Assembly: GCA_905215105.1 (NCBI GenBank)
Contig: CAJMOI010000031.1
Coordinates: 1-15,949, forward strand
DNA length: 15,949 nt
Source: an uncultured bacterium
GTDB lineage: Bacteria > Bacillota > Clostridia > Oscillospirales > Acutalibacteraceae
Direction of reading: 5' to 3'
Below, piece by piece: positions 14,885 to 15,949 of this stretch; within the stretch, counting starts at the first letter, position 1, and each line of letters begins with the position of its first letter. The notes beneath the pieces were generated by a model. It was given only the letters and a program-made list of their open reading frames with translations. It was not told the DNA's origin and searched no databases. Made by a program: the position numbers and the translations under genes.

Positions 14885-15949
14885 ATGAAAACAGTAGCGT
14901 ACGGCGGCATGGCCTATCCGGTGGAGACGCTGGACACTGTGGTGATTGGCAGCGGCTGTGCCGGTTTGAATGCCGCAGATACCCTGTGGCAGCTGGGATG
15001 CCGGAGCGTGGCCATTTTGACCGAAGGGGTGAAAATGGGCACTTCCCGGAACACCGGCAGCGACAAGCAGACCTATTACAAGCTGTCCCTGTGCTCCGAC
15101 CACTCGGACAGCGTCTATGAGCTGGCTCAAACCCTGTTTGAGGGGGGCTGCGTCAATGGGGACACGGCCCTTGCGGAAGCTGCCGGTTCGGTGCGTTCTT
15201 TCATGAAGCTGGTGAATCTGGGGGTTCCCTTTCCCACCAATCAGTACGGCGAATATGTGGGGTATAAAACCGACCACGACCCGGCCCGGCGAGCCACGTC
15301 CTGCGGCCCGCTGACCTCGAAAATCATGACGGAACAGCTGGAAGCCTCTGTCCGGGAAAAGGGGATTCCCATATTCGACCGGATGCAGGCGGTTCGGCTG
15401 GTAACGGAAGATAACGGAATCTGTGGGGTAGTGGCGCTGAATCTGGCGCAATTGGAGGAGAAACACCACGGGCTGACCCTGTTTTTGTGCCGCCATGTGA
15501 TTCTGGCCACCGGCGGTCCGGCTATCCTTTACGGCGCTTCCGTGTATCCGGAAAGCCAGACTGGTATGACCGGCATGGCGCTGGAAACCGGGGCGCAAGG
15601 GTGCAACCTGTCCGAATGGCAGTACGGGCTGGCCTCGGTGAAATTCCGGTGGAACGTGTCTGGTACCTATCAGCAGGTGCTGCCCCGTTATTTGTCCGTT
15701 GACCCGCAGGGGAACGAGCGGGAGTTTCTGACGGACTATTTTGAAACGCCGGAGCAGGCGCTGAATCAGGTGTTTCTCAAGGGCTACCAGTGGCCCTTTG
15801 ACACGGAAAAAGCGGAGGGTTCCTCCCTCATTGACCTGCTGGTGCAGCGGGAACTGGATCAGGGGAACCGGGTCTTTCTAGATTTCCGGAAAAACCCCGC
15901 GGGGCTGGAAAAGGGCTTCTCCGGGCTGTCGGAGGAGGCCCGGGTCTAT
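14885..15949 (+). CDS. FAD-dependent oxidoreductase of the fumarate reductase flavoprotein type, 3' end missing
   Basis: The frame from the ATG at 14885 stays open to the last base, giving at least 355 residues of a larger protein that continues outside the window. GGGGAGG (14872-14878) precedes the ATG. The Rossmann FAD loop IGSGCAG is at residues 21-27, followed by TSRNTGSDKQTYYK (53-66), HDPARRATSCG and a second nucleotide-site segment, ILATGGPA. These fit the fumarate reductase / succinate dehydrogenase flavoprotein superfamily, but not the respiratory enzymes themselves; related soluble members reduce double bonds or oxidise C-C bonds. It is the third gene of the flavoenzyme operon, 15 bases after the SDR. 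It may supply or take electrons from the iron-sulfur flavoenzyme encoded first in the operon. Substrate unknown. Confidence 0.85.
   Translation, partial: MKTVAYGGMAYPVETLDTVVIGSGCAGLNAADTLWQLGCRSVAILTEGVKMGTSRNTGSDKQTYYKLSLCSDHSDSVYELAQTLFEGGCVNGDTALAEAAGSVRSFMKLVNLGVPFPTNQYGEYVGYKTDHDPARRATSCGPLTSKIMTEQLEASVREKGIPIFDRMQAVRLVTEDNGICGVVALNLAQLEEKHHGLTLFLCRHVILATGGPAILYGASVYPESQTGMTGMALETGAQGCNLSEWQYGLASVKFRWNVSGTYQQVLPRYLSVDPQGNEREFLTDYFETPEQALNQVFLKGYQWPFDTEKAEGSSLIDLLVQRELDQGNRVFLDFRKNPAGLEKGFSGLSEEARVY

Noticed and set aside
14051..15598. 515-residue open frame on the minus strand opposite the SDR and FAD protein genes
   Set aside because: It runs across two recognised genes with conserved motifs on the plus strand and its translation has no recognisable domain.
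1..15949. CRISPR array, tRNA/rRNA gene, insertion sequence or prophage
   Set aside because: No regularly spaced repeats, tRNA-like folds, transposase motifs or phage genes were seen anywhere in the window.

Overview
The window looks like chromosome from a mid-to-high-GC, Gram-positive anaerobe of the Clostridia, most likely a gut Oscillospirales relative. The grounds are strong AGGAGG-type ribosome-binding sites, TTG and GTG starts mixed with ATG, tight operons, a formate--tetrahydrofolate ligase, an energy-coupling-factor (ECF) vitamin transporter component, and glycoside hydrolase and flavoenzyme genes typical of that group. The assignment comes from style and gene content only. No RNA gene, insertion sequence, prophage or CRISPR array was seen.

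Left part (1-5543), all on the plus strand: the 3' part of an extracellular GHL10-type glycosidase-like protein; an RlmL/YpsC-like rRNA methyltransferase with its own extended -10 promoter and a strong terminator; a cytoplasmic GH78 alpha-L-rhamnosidase-like enzyme whose ribosome-binding site sits directly behind that terminator; and a translationally coupled pair made of a membrane-anchored DUF4430 protein and an ECF transporter S component, ended by a terminator.

Middle part (5626-9860): a housekeeping operon fhs-tsaE-tsaB-rpiB-upp. It has one clear promoter (TTTTAC, 17 bp, TATAAT with extended -10), a leader carrying a long hairpin before fhs, gaps of 13-40 bases between genes, and a terminator shared with the convergent araC-type gene. 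It joins one-carbon folate metabolism, tRNA t6A modification, ribose-5-phosphate supply and uracil salvage.

Right part (9867-15949): a divergent accessory cluster. Leftward runs a 588-residue fusion of a sugar phosphate isomerase/epimerase-type TIM barrel with a complete D-2-hydroxyacid dehydrogenase, followed 13 bases later by an AraC-family regulator. Rightward run an Old Yellow Enzyme-type oxidoreductase with a four-cysteine iron-sulfur motif, a short-chain dehydrogenase and a fumarate-reductase-type flavoprotein cut by the window end. The 296-base gap between the two arms holds several inverted and direct repeats and is the likely control region. The combination suggests a regulated, inducible pathway that oxidises/isomerises and reduces a plant- or sugar-derived compound. 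The substrate cannot be read from sequence, and this cluster is the best candidate here for an undescribed system.
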